Shown here in pieces: positions 44,010 to 53,034 of a stretch of DNA of 64,000 nucleotides. Below the pieces are notes generated by a model. The model had not been told where the DNA came from and made no database searches. It saw nothing but the letters and a program-made list of their open reading frames with translations. Source of the stretch: Pelomonas paludis (GTDB lineage Bacteria > Pseudomonadota > Gammaproteobacteria > Burkholderiales > Burkholderiaceae_C). Location: assembly GCF_039872745.1 (NCBI RefSeq), contig NZ_JBDPZD010000003.1, positions 186,001 through 250,000 on the forward strand, in the 5' to 3' direction. Position numbers and translations under genes: made by a program. Every line of letters starts with the position of its first letter. Position 1 is the stretch's first letter.

Positions 44010-47000
44010 TCAGAAGCGGTAGCGCGCCCCGATCAGGAAGCGGCGACCGGTCTGGATGACCGACTGCAGCTGCTCGGGTGTGCGGCCGTGTTGACGGATG
44101 TAGCCATCGTTCAGGTTGATGAGGTCAGCCTGGATGGTCAGATCCTTGCCGATCTTGTAGCCCACCGACACGTCCACCTGGCCATAGGGCTCGGTGTAGA
44201 CCGGGTTGCTACCGCCGCCGTCACCCGAGGCGGCCAGGAACTGACCGCGCCAGTTGTAGGCGGCGCGAACGGACCAGGTGCTGTCCTCGTAGAAGCCGAC
44301 CAAGTTGGCCGAGTTGCTCACGCCGAGCAACGGCGCTTGAGGGCCGGTACTGGTGTTGTCGAACTTGAGGCCTGTCTTCACGTAGGTGTAGTTGCCCGAC
44401 ACCCCAAAGCCGCTGTTGCCGAACATGTGCTGCGCATTCAGCTCCAGGCCCTTGATGTTGTCACCGGCTTGGTTGGTGGGTGTGGTCACCTGAAACACCA
44501 AGGCCGGGTCACCGGCGAGGCCGGAGATCGTGCCCTGCTTTTCACCCGTCGCGTTCGTGCCGGTGTAGTTCACGCCCGGCTGGTTCGCAAAGTTGGTGAA
44601 GATGTAGTTCCGGATGCACAGCGGTTGGGTATTGCCATTGCAAGCTGCCAAAGCCGTCTTGTAGTAGCCGCCACCGATCGGCGTCGTCAGGCCTGGGAAG
44701 GTCATGTTGACGATCTGCGTCCCGATGAAGTTGCTGACCTTCTTGTAGAAGAGGCCGGCAGCCACATAGCTCGACTTGGTGTAGTAGTACTCCAGCGAGA
44801 AATCGAGGTTCTTGGACAGCAGTGGCTTCAGGGCGGGGTTGCCGGTGGAGCCGGAGCCGCCGCCGGCATTGGCGTTGCCATTGAGGCTCACGCCACCGAG
44901 CAAGGTGTCGAAGCCTGGGCGCCCCAAGTTCTCACCAAAGCTGGCCCGCAACTTCAGGTTCGGCGCGATGTCGGCATCAAAGTCGATGTTGGGCAGCACA
45001 TAGGAGTACTTGCCCTGACCGGAGCCGAAGGTCGCCGTGCCGGCAGCCAGCGCGATTTCGTTGGACGAGCCCCAGGAGCTCGACACGCGCGGCACCACTT
45101 GTGATTGCGCATTCACCTTGGTCGACTCGTAGCGCAGCCCGACCGACACGTTCATCGGGATTTCGGTGTCAAAGGCGTGATCCCACTGCGCATAGGCGGC
45201 GGTGGACTTCTCGACCGTGCGCCAATCGTTGCCCGCCGAGAAATCGGTCGTCTGGAAGTACGCCTCGGCTTGCGCCTGGCTCATCGGCGTGAAGCCGTTG
45301 GTCGGCGTGCCCTTGGCCATTGCGACCTTGATCGCCTGCGCGCGCAGGTTGTCGAAGTCGGCGTAGTAGAAGCTGGAGTAGAGCCGCGAATCCGCATGGC
45401 CAGGGATCTGGCTGTAGAGGCCGCCAAGGCTGGTGGATTTCACCGAGACATTGGTGTAGTCGCCTTGCAAGCCGACGCCGCTCCAGTCATCGTGCTGGTG
45501 GTTGCGGTTGGCTCGGCGGTCATTCACCTTGGTGAAGCCCAGGCCGGCCAGCAGCTTGTTCTCCGAGTCAAGCTTGTAGGTGGCCTTGGCTTGCCATTGG
45601 TCCACGGCCTGGTTCGAGTAGTTGTTGGTGAACTGCGAACCCGTCAACTGCAGGCGAGACGACATGAATTGCGTGGTCGGCAGCGCCAGGATAGGCAGCT
45701 TCTGGTCGTAGTAAGCAATCGCCTGCCCCTGAGAGAACATGCCCAAGTCCATCACGGAGTAGGTGCCGTAGGGGCTGTCCGGCGCCGTGCGAGCGGTGGA
45801 GTGGTGGCCATCCAGTTCGAACTTCAGCGCATCGCTGTACTTCCATTCCAGGTTGATGCCGGTGGAGCCGTTCTTGGCCTTCTGCGCGTACTTGCCGGTG
45901 TTGACGGCCAGGTCGTGGTCGTTGTTCGGGTACTCGGCGGTCTGGACCAGCGGCGAGGCGACCGGCCCCCCTGTGGTGAAGGTCGTGGGGCCGAACGAGA
46001 AGTTGAACCAGCTCGACATCTCGGCCTCTTTGGCCTTGACCGTGTTGGTGGACGCGGTGTGGTCGAGCGTGAACTTCACGTCCTTGGACGGCGCGAACTG
46101 CAGAACGGCCTGCGAGTTCAGGCGCTCACGCTGCAGACCCGTGGTGACGTAGCGCAGGTCCACCGACGTCGAGTACAGACCCTTGGGACGATTGGTGATC
46201 AGGTTGGCCGGGCTGTTCGGCACGGCACCCCAGTCGCCGTTCTCGGCCGACTGGGTGGCGGCGTTGAAAGTCCGCCAGCCGTTCTGCGTGTAGGCCTTGT
46301 TCGACCCCGAATCGCGCTTGGAGTAGCTGGCGCTGAGGGCGATGCCGATGGTGCGGTCTGCAAACGTGTCGCTGTAGATGCCCGATATCTCGGGAGTGGC
46401 GCTGCTGCCCTTGAACTCGGCCGGCAGCCGGTTGTTGGAGGCGTCGTAGTTGGCCTTCACACCGATGCTGGCCACACGCTCTTTGCTGTCAAGCGGACGC
46501 GCCGTCTTGACGTTGATCGTCGCGCCGATACCGCCCGTGGGCGACGAAGCGCGCGAAGTCTTGAACACCTCCAGGGCCGAGACGGCGTCAGCGGCCAGGT
46601 TGGCGAAGTCGAAGGCACGCGAGCCGCTGGCACCGGCGTTCAACTGGTTGATCGGGGCGACCGGCATCTGCCGGCCATTGAGCAGTACCAGGTTGAAGTC
46701 AGGGCCGACGCCCCGCACCGTGACGCGATTGCCTTCGCCGGAGGCATTGCGGTCGATCGACACGCCGGCAATGCGCTGCATCGACTCGGCGAGGTTGGTG
46801 TCAGGGAACTTGCCGATGTCCTCGGCCACGATGCCATCGACCAGACCAGTAGCAGTCCGCTTCAGGTTCAACGTGGTGTCCAGGGACTTGCGGATGCCGG
46901 TCACGACGACGGTGTCGAGCGACTGTGTCGCGTCCTGCGCCTGGGCGGCCAGGGCGCTGCACAGCGCGACTGACGCCAAGGCGACAGGCTTGATGCGGCC

Positions 47001-47033
47001 GACGGCGTGCCGCGGGGTTCTTTCCAGTTTCAT
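44010..47033 (-). CDS. TonB-dependent receptor 3
   Basis: 1,007 residues from ATG 47033. A different leader peptide (MKLERTPRHAVGRIKPVALA) ends AAQAQ, followed by the same TonB box, plug and barrel as the other two copies. Sequence is closest to receptor 2 through plug, barrel and C-terminus. GAGGAGACGC precedes the ATG; the longer frame to 47174 lacks a signal sequence. It is the most upstream gene of the minus-strand locus and has two good operator-like sites in its leader region. Ligand unknown, presumably a sugar polymer fragment given the operators. Confidence 0.95.
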   Translation of the reverse strand: MKLERTPRHAVGRIKPVALASVALCSALAAQAQDATQSLDTVVVTGIRKSLDTTLNLKRTATGLVDGIVAEDIGKFPDTNLAESMQRIAGVSIDRNASGEGNRVTVRGVGPDFNLVLLNGRQMPVAPINQLNAGASGSRAFDFANLAADAVSALEVFKTSRASSPTGGIGATINVKTARPLDSKERVASIGVKANYDASNNRLPAEFKGSSATPEISGIYSDTFADRTIGIALSASYSKRDSGSNKAYTQNGWRTFNAATQSAENGDWGAVPNSPANLITNRPKGLYSTSVDLRYVTTGLQRERLNSQAVLQFAPSKDVKFTLDHTASTNTVKAKEAEMSSWFNFSFGPTTFTTGGPVASPLVQTAEYPNNDHDLAVNTGKYAQKAKNGSTGINLEWKYSDALKFELDGHHSTARTAPDSPYGTYSVMDLGMFSQGQAIAYYDQKLPILALPTTQFMSSRLQLTGSQFTNNYSNQAVDQWQAKATYKLDSENKLLAGLGFTKVNDRRANRNHQHDDWSGVGLQGDYTNVSVKSTSLGGLYSQIPGHADSRLYSSFYYADFDNLRAQAIKVAMAKGTPTNGFTPMSQAQAEAYFQTTDFSAGNDWRTVEKSTAAYAQWDHAFDTEIPMNVSVGLRYESTKVNAQSQVVPRVSSSWGSSNEIALAAGTATFGSGQGKYSYVLPNIDFDADIAPNLKLRASFGENLGRPGFDTLLGGVSLNGNANAGGGSGSTGNPALKPLLSKNLDFSLEYYYTKSSYVAAGLFYKKVSNFIGTQIVNMTFPGLTTPIGGGYYKTALAACNGNTQPLCIRNYIFTNFANQPGVNYTGTNATGEKQGTISGLAGDPALVFQVTTPTNQAGDNIKGLELNAQHMFGNSGFGVSGNYTYVKTGLKFDNTSTGPQAPLLGVSNSANLVGFYEDSTWSVRAAYNWRGQFLAASGDGGGSNPVYTEPYGQVDVSVGYKIGKDLTIQADLINLNDGYIRQHGRTPEQLQSVIQTGRRFLIGARYRF

Positions 47034-47246
47034 GCGTCTCCTCTCAAAGGGTGTTACGGGTGGAAACCCGAGTTGGTCTTGCCGCCATCGGCGGCAAGGC
47101 GAGATGCATGCGAGCAGCGCCTGAAATGCACGCTGCCCCTTTGGTTCTGGCATAGCTCCAGAGCCAAAATGCATACATCCGGAGCCAATCTAGAGGAAGG
47201 TCTTAGGGCCTTGATCGGTGTTTCCACCGGCAAAACAACGAATTGA

Positions 47247-47260
47247 GGGTAGCGCTATCC
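47247..47260. promoter_or_regulatory. LacI-type operator-like site, receptor 3 (proximal)
   Basis: GGGTAGCGCTATCC differs from the perfect palindrome GGATAGCGCTATCC at one base. It lies about 215 bases upstream of the receptor 3 start, the same distance as the proximal site of receptor 2. Confidence 0.65.
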
Positions 47261-47336
47261 AAGTGGAAACCCTTGGTAATCGCTGTCGTCTCCGTGAGAC
47301 ATATCTCAAACGATCTTGCTGGCGCAAAAGTGATCT

Positions 47337-47350
47337 GGATAGCGTTATCC
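47337..47350. promoter_or_regulatory. LacI-type operator-like site, receptor 3 (distal)
   Basis: GGATAGCGTTATCC differs from the perfect palindrome at one central base. Centre-to-centre distance to the proximal site is 90 bases, suitable for looping repression. Confidence 0.65.
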
Positions 47351-47450
47351 GTAGAAATTTGCGCAACCGTACTAAACAGCGCGTCCCGCAGCTGTTTTGA
47401 TCCGCCTGGCTCGACGTCGCAGCAATTGCGGCATACCTCGGCCCAAAACA

Positions 47451-47481
47451 AAAGCGGGCTTGACGTCGTCAAGCCCGCTTT
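47451..47481 (-). terminator. Terminator of tRNA-Ala
   Basis: A 14-bp perfect stem, AAAGCGGGCTTGAC (47451-47464) with GTCAAGCCCGCTTT (47468-47481), and a three-base loop, seven bases beyond the tRNA 3' end. Reading on the minus strand it is followed by TGTTTTG, giving a usable U-rich tail. Confidence 0.85.
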
Positions 47482-47488
47482 GGGTGTT

Positions 47489-47564
<76 letters not shown>

Positions 47565-47610
47565 ATGGGGCGGGGAGTATAGCCACGGCCTGCGCTGCTA
47601 TCGTCGCGGC

Positions 47611-48522
47611 ATGGCAGTGAAAGCAAGCGTGGCGTGGCTCGAAGCCCAGTACAACAACCGTGTTCGGGTCACTGACAGCGCGCAGATCCTGCAGCGCTGG
47701 GCCGCTGCCTCGGCATTGGTGCGGGAGCGGTCCTCGTGCGTGCTGGATGTGGCCTACGGCCCGGGGCCGCGACAGCGCTTGGACGTGTTCATGCCCACTG
47801 CTGGTGGTGGCGATGGCCGGGAGGGCCCGGCGGCCGCCAAGGCACCGGTCCTGGTGGTCATCCCCGGTGGCTACTGGCGGGCGCTGAGCAAGGCCGACTA
47901 CTCGTTCATGGCGGCGAGCTTTGTCGATGCCGGCGCCTTGGTGGTCATACCCAGCTATGACCTGTGTCCCGCCGTCAGCATCGAGCGCATTGCGCTGCAG
48001 ATGACCGAGGCCTTGGCCTGGCTGTGGCGCCACGTGGCGGACTACGGGGGCGATCCGCACCGCATCACGCTGCTCGGTCATTCGGCCGGTGGCCATTTGG
48101 CCGCCATGCTGAGTTGCTGCGACTGGAAGTTGGTGGGGCGCGACCTGCCTCGGCAGTTGGTGCGGGCGGCGGTGTCGGTGTCTGGGCTGCACGAGCTGGA
48201 GCCGCTGCGAAAGCTGCCCTTCCTCCAGAACGACCTGCGGCTGTCGGCCGCGTCAGCCAGGCGTTTGAGCCCCGCCTGCTTCGATGCGCCACCCTCACCC
48301 CAGGTGCTGTGGGCCGTGTGTGGCGCGGACGAGAGCGAAGAGTACCGCCGCCAGAACCGGCTGATCCAGCGCGCCTGGGGCCGCCGTGCCGTGCCGGTGT
48401 GCGAAGAGCTGCCGGGCTGCAACCACTTCACGGTGATGCATGAGCTGGCCAACCCGCAGGTGGCGTTGCATCAGCGTTTGCTGCGGCTGATGGGCCTGCG
48501 CTGGGTGGATGCGCTGCCCTGA
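47611..48522 (+). CDS. Alpha/beta hydrolase, esterase/kynurenine-formamidase-like
   Basis: 303 residues. Oxyanion-hole motif PGGYW (family HGGxW), nucleophile elbow GHSAGGH, an acidic residue near CGADESEE and a terminal His in CNHFTVM make a complete catalytic triad of the hormone-sensitive-lipase/kynurenine formamidase type. No signal peptide. The gene is alone on the plus strand between the tRNA and convergent DUF2788, so the substrate cannot be inferred from neighbours. Confidence 0.85.
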   Translation: MAVKASVAWLEAQYNNRVRVTDSAQILQRWAAASALVRERSSCVLDVAYGPGPRQRLDVFMPTAGGGDGREGPAAAKAPVLVVIPGGYWRALSKADYSFMAASFVDAGALVVIPSYDLCPAVSIERIALQMTEALAWLWRHVADYGGDPHRITLLGHSAGGHLAAMLSCCDWKLVGRDLPRQLVRAAVSVSGLHELEPLRKLPFLQNDLRLSAASARRLSPACFDAPPSPQVLWAVCGADESEEYRRQNRLIQRAWGRRAVPVCEELPGCNHFTVMHELANPQVALHQRLLRLMGLRWVDALP

Positions 48523-48540
48523 GCGGCGCGCACTGCCGCC

Positions 48541-48756
48541 CTAGACGTGTCCCGCCAGGAAGTACTTGATCACGCCTTTGGCCGCAAAGCCCACGAGGCC
48601 GAAGCCCAGCCCCAGCAGCAGGATGAAGGTGCCAAAGCGCCCGGCTTTGGACTCACGCGCCAGCTGCAAGATGATGAAGACCATGTACAGCATGAAGGCG
48701 CCGACCCCGAAGGTCAGGCCAAACTGCGCGATCTCGGCTTCGGTATAGCCCCACAT
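48541..48756 (-). CDS. DUF2788 small membrane protein
   Basis: 71 residues, two hydrophobic helices (FGVGAFMLYMVFIIL and FILLLGLGFGLVGFA) joined by a basic loop (ARESKAGR). This is the length and pattern of DUF2788 proteins of beta/gamma-proteobacteria, function unknown. Its start lies two bases after the stop of the DUF2189 gene, so the pair is cotranscribed. Confidence 0.82.
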   Translation of the reverse strand: MWGYTEAEIAQFGLTFGVGAFMLYMVFIILQLARESKAGRFGTFILLLGLGFGLVGFAAKGVIKYFLAGHV

Positions 48757-48758
48757 GG

Positions 48759-49553
48759 TCAGTCGCTGCGGTGGCGAACGAGGTCGCGGTAGGCGTGCCA
48801 GCTGGCGTGTCCGAGCCAGGGGACGATCACGATCAGGCCGAGCAGCGCCGTCGCCAGCCCCAGCGTGGTCAGGCCCATCAGCAAGGCGGCCCACAAGGCC
48901 ATGGGGGCTGGGTGCTCCAGCACCACGCGCCAACTGGTCAGCACCGCGCCGTAGACGCCGAGCCGGTCGGCCGGCTGGTCGAGCAAGGCTGGAATGGCCA
49001 CCACGCTGGACGCGAACACCGGCGCCGCCAGCAGCGCGCCGAGGCCGAGCCAGATCTCGAAGAGCTGGGACTGATCGTTCAGCACCACAAGCCGCAGGAA
49101 GTCGCGCGGCGTCACGATGGGCTCGGGCGCAAAGCCTGTGACGAGGGCGGCCGAGCACAGCACCCAGCCGGTGCCGGCAATGGCCAGCAGAAAGCCAAAG
49201 ACGATCAGCCGCCGGTCACGGGGGTGCCAGGCCAGCCAGACGGTGGAGAGGCCGACCGGCAGGTTGCGGTCGATGTCGCGGCTCAGCGCATACAGGCCGG
49301 TGGCCATCACCGGCGCCAGCAGCAAAAAGCCCGAGAAGGCGCCCGACAGCAGCCAGAAGCGGTCATGCGCCAGCACCAGCAGCAGCGCACCAAACACCGC
49401 CATGACCAAGCCCTGTGCCAGCGAGGCGACCGGGGCTTGCCAGAGGTCGTGCCAGCCACGCGCCAGCCAGCCCAAGGGGCGCCAGACGGGAACCTGGCGC
49501 ACGCCAAAGGCCTGGGACTCGCGCAGCGCGCGTTCACTGAAGCGGTTGGGCAT
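48759..49553 (-). CDS. DUF2189 multi-pass membrane protein
   Basis: 264 residues, about six membrane helices. The N-terminal VPVWRPLGWLARGWHDLW and C-terminal WLGHASWHAYRDLV are the conserved ends of DUF2189 (cytochrome c oxidase subunit I-like in older annotations). Function unknown. It forms a pair with the DUF2788 gene. Confidence 0.85.
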   Translation of the reverse strand: MPNRFSERALRESQAFGVRQVPVWRPLGWLARGWHDLWQAPVASLAQGLVMAVFGALLLVLAHDRFWLLSGAFSGFLLLAPVMATGLYALSRDIDRNLPVGLSTVWLAWHPRDRRLIVFGFLLAIAGTGWVLCSAALVTGFAPEPIVTPRDFLRLVVLNDQSQLFEIWLGLGALLAAPVFASSVVAIPALLDQPADRLGVYGAVLTSWRVVLEHPAPMALWAALLMGLTTLGLATALLGLIVIVPWLGHASWHAYRDLVRHRSD

Positions 49554-49599
49554 GGCTTGGAGTGTGAGGCAGGAGGGGCAGGGGCCGGCTTGAGCCAGC

Positions 49600-52188
49600 T
49601 CAAGCCGGCAGCGACACCGCGTCCAGCAGCTCGCTCTCGATCTGCAGTTGGGTCTTGTTTTGCTGCAGCGCCGGGCCGTCGATCAGGAAGGTGTCTTCCA
49701 CCCGCTCGCCCAGGGTCGTGATCTTGGCGAGCTGCAGGTTGATGCGGTGGCGCGCCAGCACGCGGGCGATGGCGTAGAGCAGCCCGGCGCGGTCGCTGGT
49801 GCTGATGGACAGCAGCCAGGCCGTGGCTTTCTCGTCGGGCCGCAGGCCGATGCGTGTCGTGTAGGGGAAGGACTTGACGCGCCGCGACAGCCGGCCTCGC
49901 CGGGGCTCGGGCAGCGGGCCCTCGGCAGCCAGGGCGAGCGCGAGCTGGGTTTCAACCAGGGTCACCAGGTCGCGGTGCAGGCCTTCGGCATCAGGCTGGA
50001 TGACCTGGAAGGTGTCGAGCGCGAAGCCCTGGCGCGTGGTGTGGACCTTGGCGTCCAGGATGTTGAAGCCGGCGGTGTCGAAGTAACCGCAGATGCGGGC
50101 GAAGAGGTCGGGCCTGTCGGGCGAATAGACCAGCACCTGCAGGCCTTCACCCACGGGCGAGGGGCGTGCGCGCACCACGGGCACGGTGGTTTGGACATGG
50201 CGCCACAGCGCCCGTGCATGCCAGGCCAGCTCGGCTGCGTCGTGCCGCGCAAAGTAGCTGACGGTCAGCGTCTGCCACAGCGGCGCTTCGGTGCCTGGCA
50301 GCATCGCGTGCAGGGCCAGGGCCTGCCGCGCCTCCTGCTTGCGGTTTTCGATCTCGGCGTCCAGGTTCAGCGGGGCGCCGCCCAGCGCGCGGGCGGTGAG
50401 GCGGAACAGGTCCTCCAGCAGCTTGCCCTTCCAGGCGTTCCAGACCTTGGGGCTGGTGCCGCGGATGTCGGCCACCGTCAGCAGGTAAAGCGCCGTCAGG
50501 TAGCGCACATTGCCCACCACGCCGGCCACGCGGGTGATCACCTCGGGGTCGGAGAGGTCTTCCTTCTGCGCCACGCGCGACAGCGTCAGGTGGTGCTGGA
50601 CGAGGAAGACGCAGAGCTGGGTGTCTTCGGCGTCCAGGCCATGCTGGCGGCAGAAGCGGCGCACGTCCACGGCTCCCAGGTCGGAGTGGTCGCCCCCGCG
50701 GCCCTTGGCCACGTCATGGAAGAGAGCGGCGATGTAGAGCAGATGGGGGGCATCCCACTGCGAGGCGAGCTGAGAGCAGAACGGGTACTCGTGCGCGTGC
50801 TCGGGGATGAAGAAGCGCCGCACATTGCGCAGCACCATCAGGATGTGCTGGTCCACGGTGTAGACGTGGAAGAGGTCGTGCTGCATCTGCCCGACGATGG
50901 CGCGGAACACCCACAGGTAGCGGCCCAGCACCGAGGTCTGGTTCATCAGCCGCAGCGCATGCGTGTGCCCGCGCTGGGCCTGCAGGATGGCCATGAAGGT
51001 GGCGCGGTTGACCGGGTCGTTGCGCCAACGTGCCGTCATCAGCTTGCGGGCGTTGTACAGCGCCCGCAGCGTGCGGGCCGACAGGCCCTTGATGCCCGGT
51101 GCCTGCTGGAAGACCAGGAAGGTGCGCAGGATGGCGCTCGGGTCACGCTGGTAGAGGTCGTCGCTCGCCACTTCCAGCATGCCAGCGCGGTCCTCGAACT
51201 GCTCGTCGATGCGGTGGATCTGGGCCTGCTGGGCGCCGTTGATGCGCTCCTCCAGGTTCAGCAGCAGGATCTGATGCAACTGGGTCACCGCCTTGGCGGC
51301 CCAGTAGTAGCGGCGCATCAGCACCTCGGAGGCGCGCTGTCCGCCGGTGGGCTTGAAGCCAAAGCTGCGCGCCACGGCGTCCTGCAGGTCGAAGACCAGC
51401 CGGTCCTCGCGCCGGCCCGCCACCGCGTGCAGCCGCGCGCGGATGAGGGCCAACTGCCCCTCGTTGCGCTTGAGCTGCTGGCTCTCGAAGGGGGTGATCA
51501 GCCCGCGCTGGCTGAGTTCCTTCCAGGTCTTGCCCAGGCCCGCCGCGCGCGCCAGCCAGATCAGCAGCTGCAGGTCGCGCAGGCCGCCGGGGCTCTCCTT
51601 GCAGTTGGGCTCCAGCGCATAGGGCGTGTCGTCGAACTTGGTGTGGCGCTGCACGGCCTCCAGCGTCTTGGCGCGTAGAAAGGCCTTGGGGTCCATGGCC
51701 TCCGCCAGGTGCTTGACGAGGCGGCGGAACAGGCGGGCATCACCCGTCAGGCTGCGGGCTTCGAGCAGGGCGGTCTGGATGGTGACGTCGCCGGCTGCCT
51801 CACTCACGCACTCGGGCACGGTGCGCACCGAGGAGCCGATCTCCAGGCCCACATCCCAGCAGGTGGTGATGAAGCGCTCCACCGCGTCACGCACGGGGCC
51901 TGGCTGCATTGAATCGATGCCGTCGGGCAGCAGCACCAGCACGTCCACATCGGAGTGCGGGAACAGCTCGCCGCGTCCATAGCCACCGACGGCCGCCAAG
52001 CAGGCTCCGGCGGGCAAGCCCGACTCGGCCCAGACCAGGCGCAGCGTGTCGTCGACATGGCGCGCCAGGGTGCGCAGCAGGCGGCTGCTGGTTGTGGTGG
52101 TCGGGCGTGCCTCTAGGAAGGCGTCGATCAGGGCCTGCTTGCCCTGCTTGAACTGGCGCCGCAGCTCGACGATGGGCGTGGTCGCCAC
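49600..52188 (-). CDS. glnD: Bifunctional PII uridylyltransferase/uridylyl-removing enzyme
   Basis: 862 residues from GTG 52188. Order: nucleotidyltransferase motif GGYGRGELFPHSDVD near residue 70, helical linker, HD phosphohydrolase domain (AALFHDVAKGRGGDHS, about 480-500), and two C-terminal ACT domains. It modifies PII proteins according to glutamine. GTG is chosen because it directly follows the map stop by two bases and gives family-typical length; farther upstream codons are antisense to map's conserved end. No clear Shine-Dalgarno is seen, so translation probably depends on coupling to map. Confidence 0.95.
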   Translation of the reverse strand: MATTPIVELRRQFKQGKQALIDAFLEARPTTTTSSRLLRTLARHVDDTLRLVWAESGLPAGACLAAVGGYGRGELFPHSDVDVLVLLPDGIDSMQPGPVRDAVERFITTCWDVGLEIGSSVRTVPECVSEAAGDVTIQTALLEARSLTGDARLFRRLVKHLAEAMDPKAFLRAKTLEAVQRHTKFDDTPYALEPNCKESPGGLRDLQLLIWLARAAGLGKTWKELSQRGLITPFESQQLKRNEGQLALIRARLHAVAGRREDRLVFDLQDAVARSFGFKPTGGQRASEVLMRRYYWAAKAVTQLHQILLLNLEERINGAQQAQIHRIDEQFEDRAGMLEVASDDLYQRDPSAILRTFLVFQQAPGIKGLSARTLRALYNARKLMTARWRNDPVNRATFMAILQAQRGHTHALRLMNQTSVLGRYLWVFRAIVGQMQHDLFHVYTVDQHILMVLRNVRRFFIPEHAHEYPFCSQLASQWDAPHLLYIAALFHDVAKGRGGDHSDLGAVDVRRFCRQHGLDAEDTQLCVFLVQHHLTLSRVAQKEDLSDPEVITRVAGVVGNVRYLTALYLLTVADIRGTSPKVWNAWKGKLLEDLFRLTARALGGAPLNLDAEIENRKQEARQALALHAMLPGTEAPLWQTLTVSYFARHDAAELAWHARALWRHVQTTVPVVRARPSPVGEGLQVLVYSPDRPDLFARICGYFDTAGFNILDAKVHTTRQGFALDTFQVIQPDAEGLHRDLVTLVETQLALALAAEGPLPEPRRGRLSRRVKSFPYTTRIGLRPDEKATAWLLSISTSDRAGLLYAIARVLARHRINLQLAKITTLGERVEDTFLIDGPALQQNKTQLQIESELLDAVSLPA

Positions 52189-52190
52189 GT

Positions 52191-53015
52191 TCAGGCGCCG
52201 GTGGCGGCGCTGGTGCTGGTGATGAAGGCCGGCGGCGGCGGGCTGCCGGCCGAGACGGTCAGCACCTCGTAGCCGGTGTCGGTCACGAGGATGGTGTGCT
52301 CCCACTGGGCGGAGAGTGAGCGGTCCTTGGTGACGATGGTCCAGCCGTCGCCCAGCTCCTTGATCTCGCGCCGGCCGGCGTTGATCATGGGCTCGATGGT
52401 GAAGGTCATGCCCGGCACCAGCTCATCCAGTGTGCCCGGGCGGCCGTAGTGCAGCACCTGGGGTTCTTCGTGGAAGACCTGGCCGATGCCGTGGCCGCAG
52501 TACTCGCGCACGATGGAGAAGCCGGCGTTCTCGGCAAAGGTCTGGATGGCGTGGCCGATGTCGCCGAGGCGTGCACCGGGCTTGACCTTGGCGATGCCCT
52601 TCCACATGGCCTCGTAGGTGAGGTTGCACAGGCGCTTGGCAGCGATGGACGCGTCCCCCACGATGAACATGCGGCTGGTGTCGCCGTGCCAACCGTCTTT
52701 GATCACGGTGACGTCGATGTTGACGATGTCGCCGTTCTTGAGCGCCTTGTCGTTTGGGATGCCGTGGCAGACCTGGTTGTTCACCGAGGTGCAGACCGAC
52801 TTGGGGTAGGGCGTGTAGCCGGGCGGGCAGTAGTTCAGCGGCGCCGGGATGGCTTTCTGCACGTTCACGATGTGGTCGTGCGCGATGCGGTCCAGCTCAT
52901 TGGTGGTGATGCCCGGCTTGACGTGGGCGGTCAGCAGGTCGAGCACTTCGGACGCCAGGCGCCCGGCGATGCGCATGCCTTCAACGTCGGCAGCAGTCTT
53001 GATGGTGATGGCCAT
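52191..53015 (-). CDS. map: Type I methionine aminopeptidase
   Basis: 274 residues. Metal ligands are in the expected places: NIDVTV (Asp), HGDTSRMF (Asp), GHGIG (His), TIEPM (Glu), WEHTI (Glu). It removes N-terminal methionine from new proteins. Placed immediately upstream of glnD, the common beta-proteobacterial order. The short C-terminal extension after VLTVSAG is low-complexity. Confidence 0.97.
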   Translation of the reverse strand: MAITIKTAADVEGMRIAGRLASEVLDLLTAHVKPGITTNELDRIAHDHIVNVQKAIPAPLNYCPPGYTPYPKSVCTSVNNQVCHGIPNDKALKNGDIVNIDVTVIKDGWHGDTSRMFIVGDASIAAKRLCNLTYEAMWKGIAKVKPGARLGDIGHAIQTFAENAGFSIVREYCGHGIGQVFHEEPQVLHYGRPGTLDELVPGMTFTIEPMINAGRREIKELGDGWTIVTKDRSLSAQWEHTILVTDTGYEVLTVSAGSPPPPAFITSTSAATGA

Positions 53016-53034
53016 CGGGGGATTATCGGTGTCC

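Larger units (their letters stand above)
47034..47450. other. Leader/intergenic region of receptor 3
   Basis: 417 bases before the tRNA terminator with no supported gene. It contains the two LacI-type sites at 47247 and 47337, which bracket an AT-richer stretch where the receptor 3 promoter probably lies. Confidence 0.55.
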
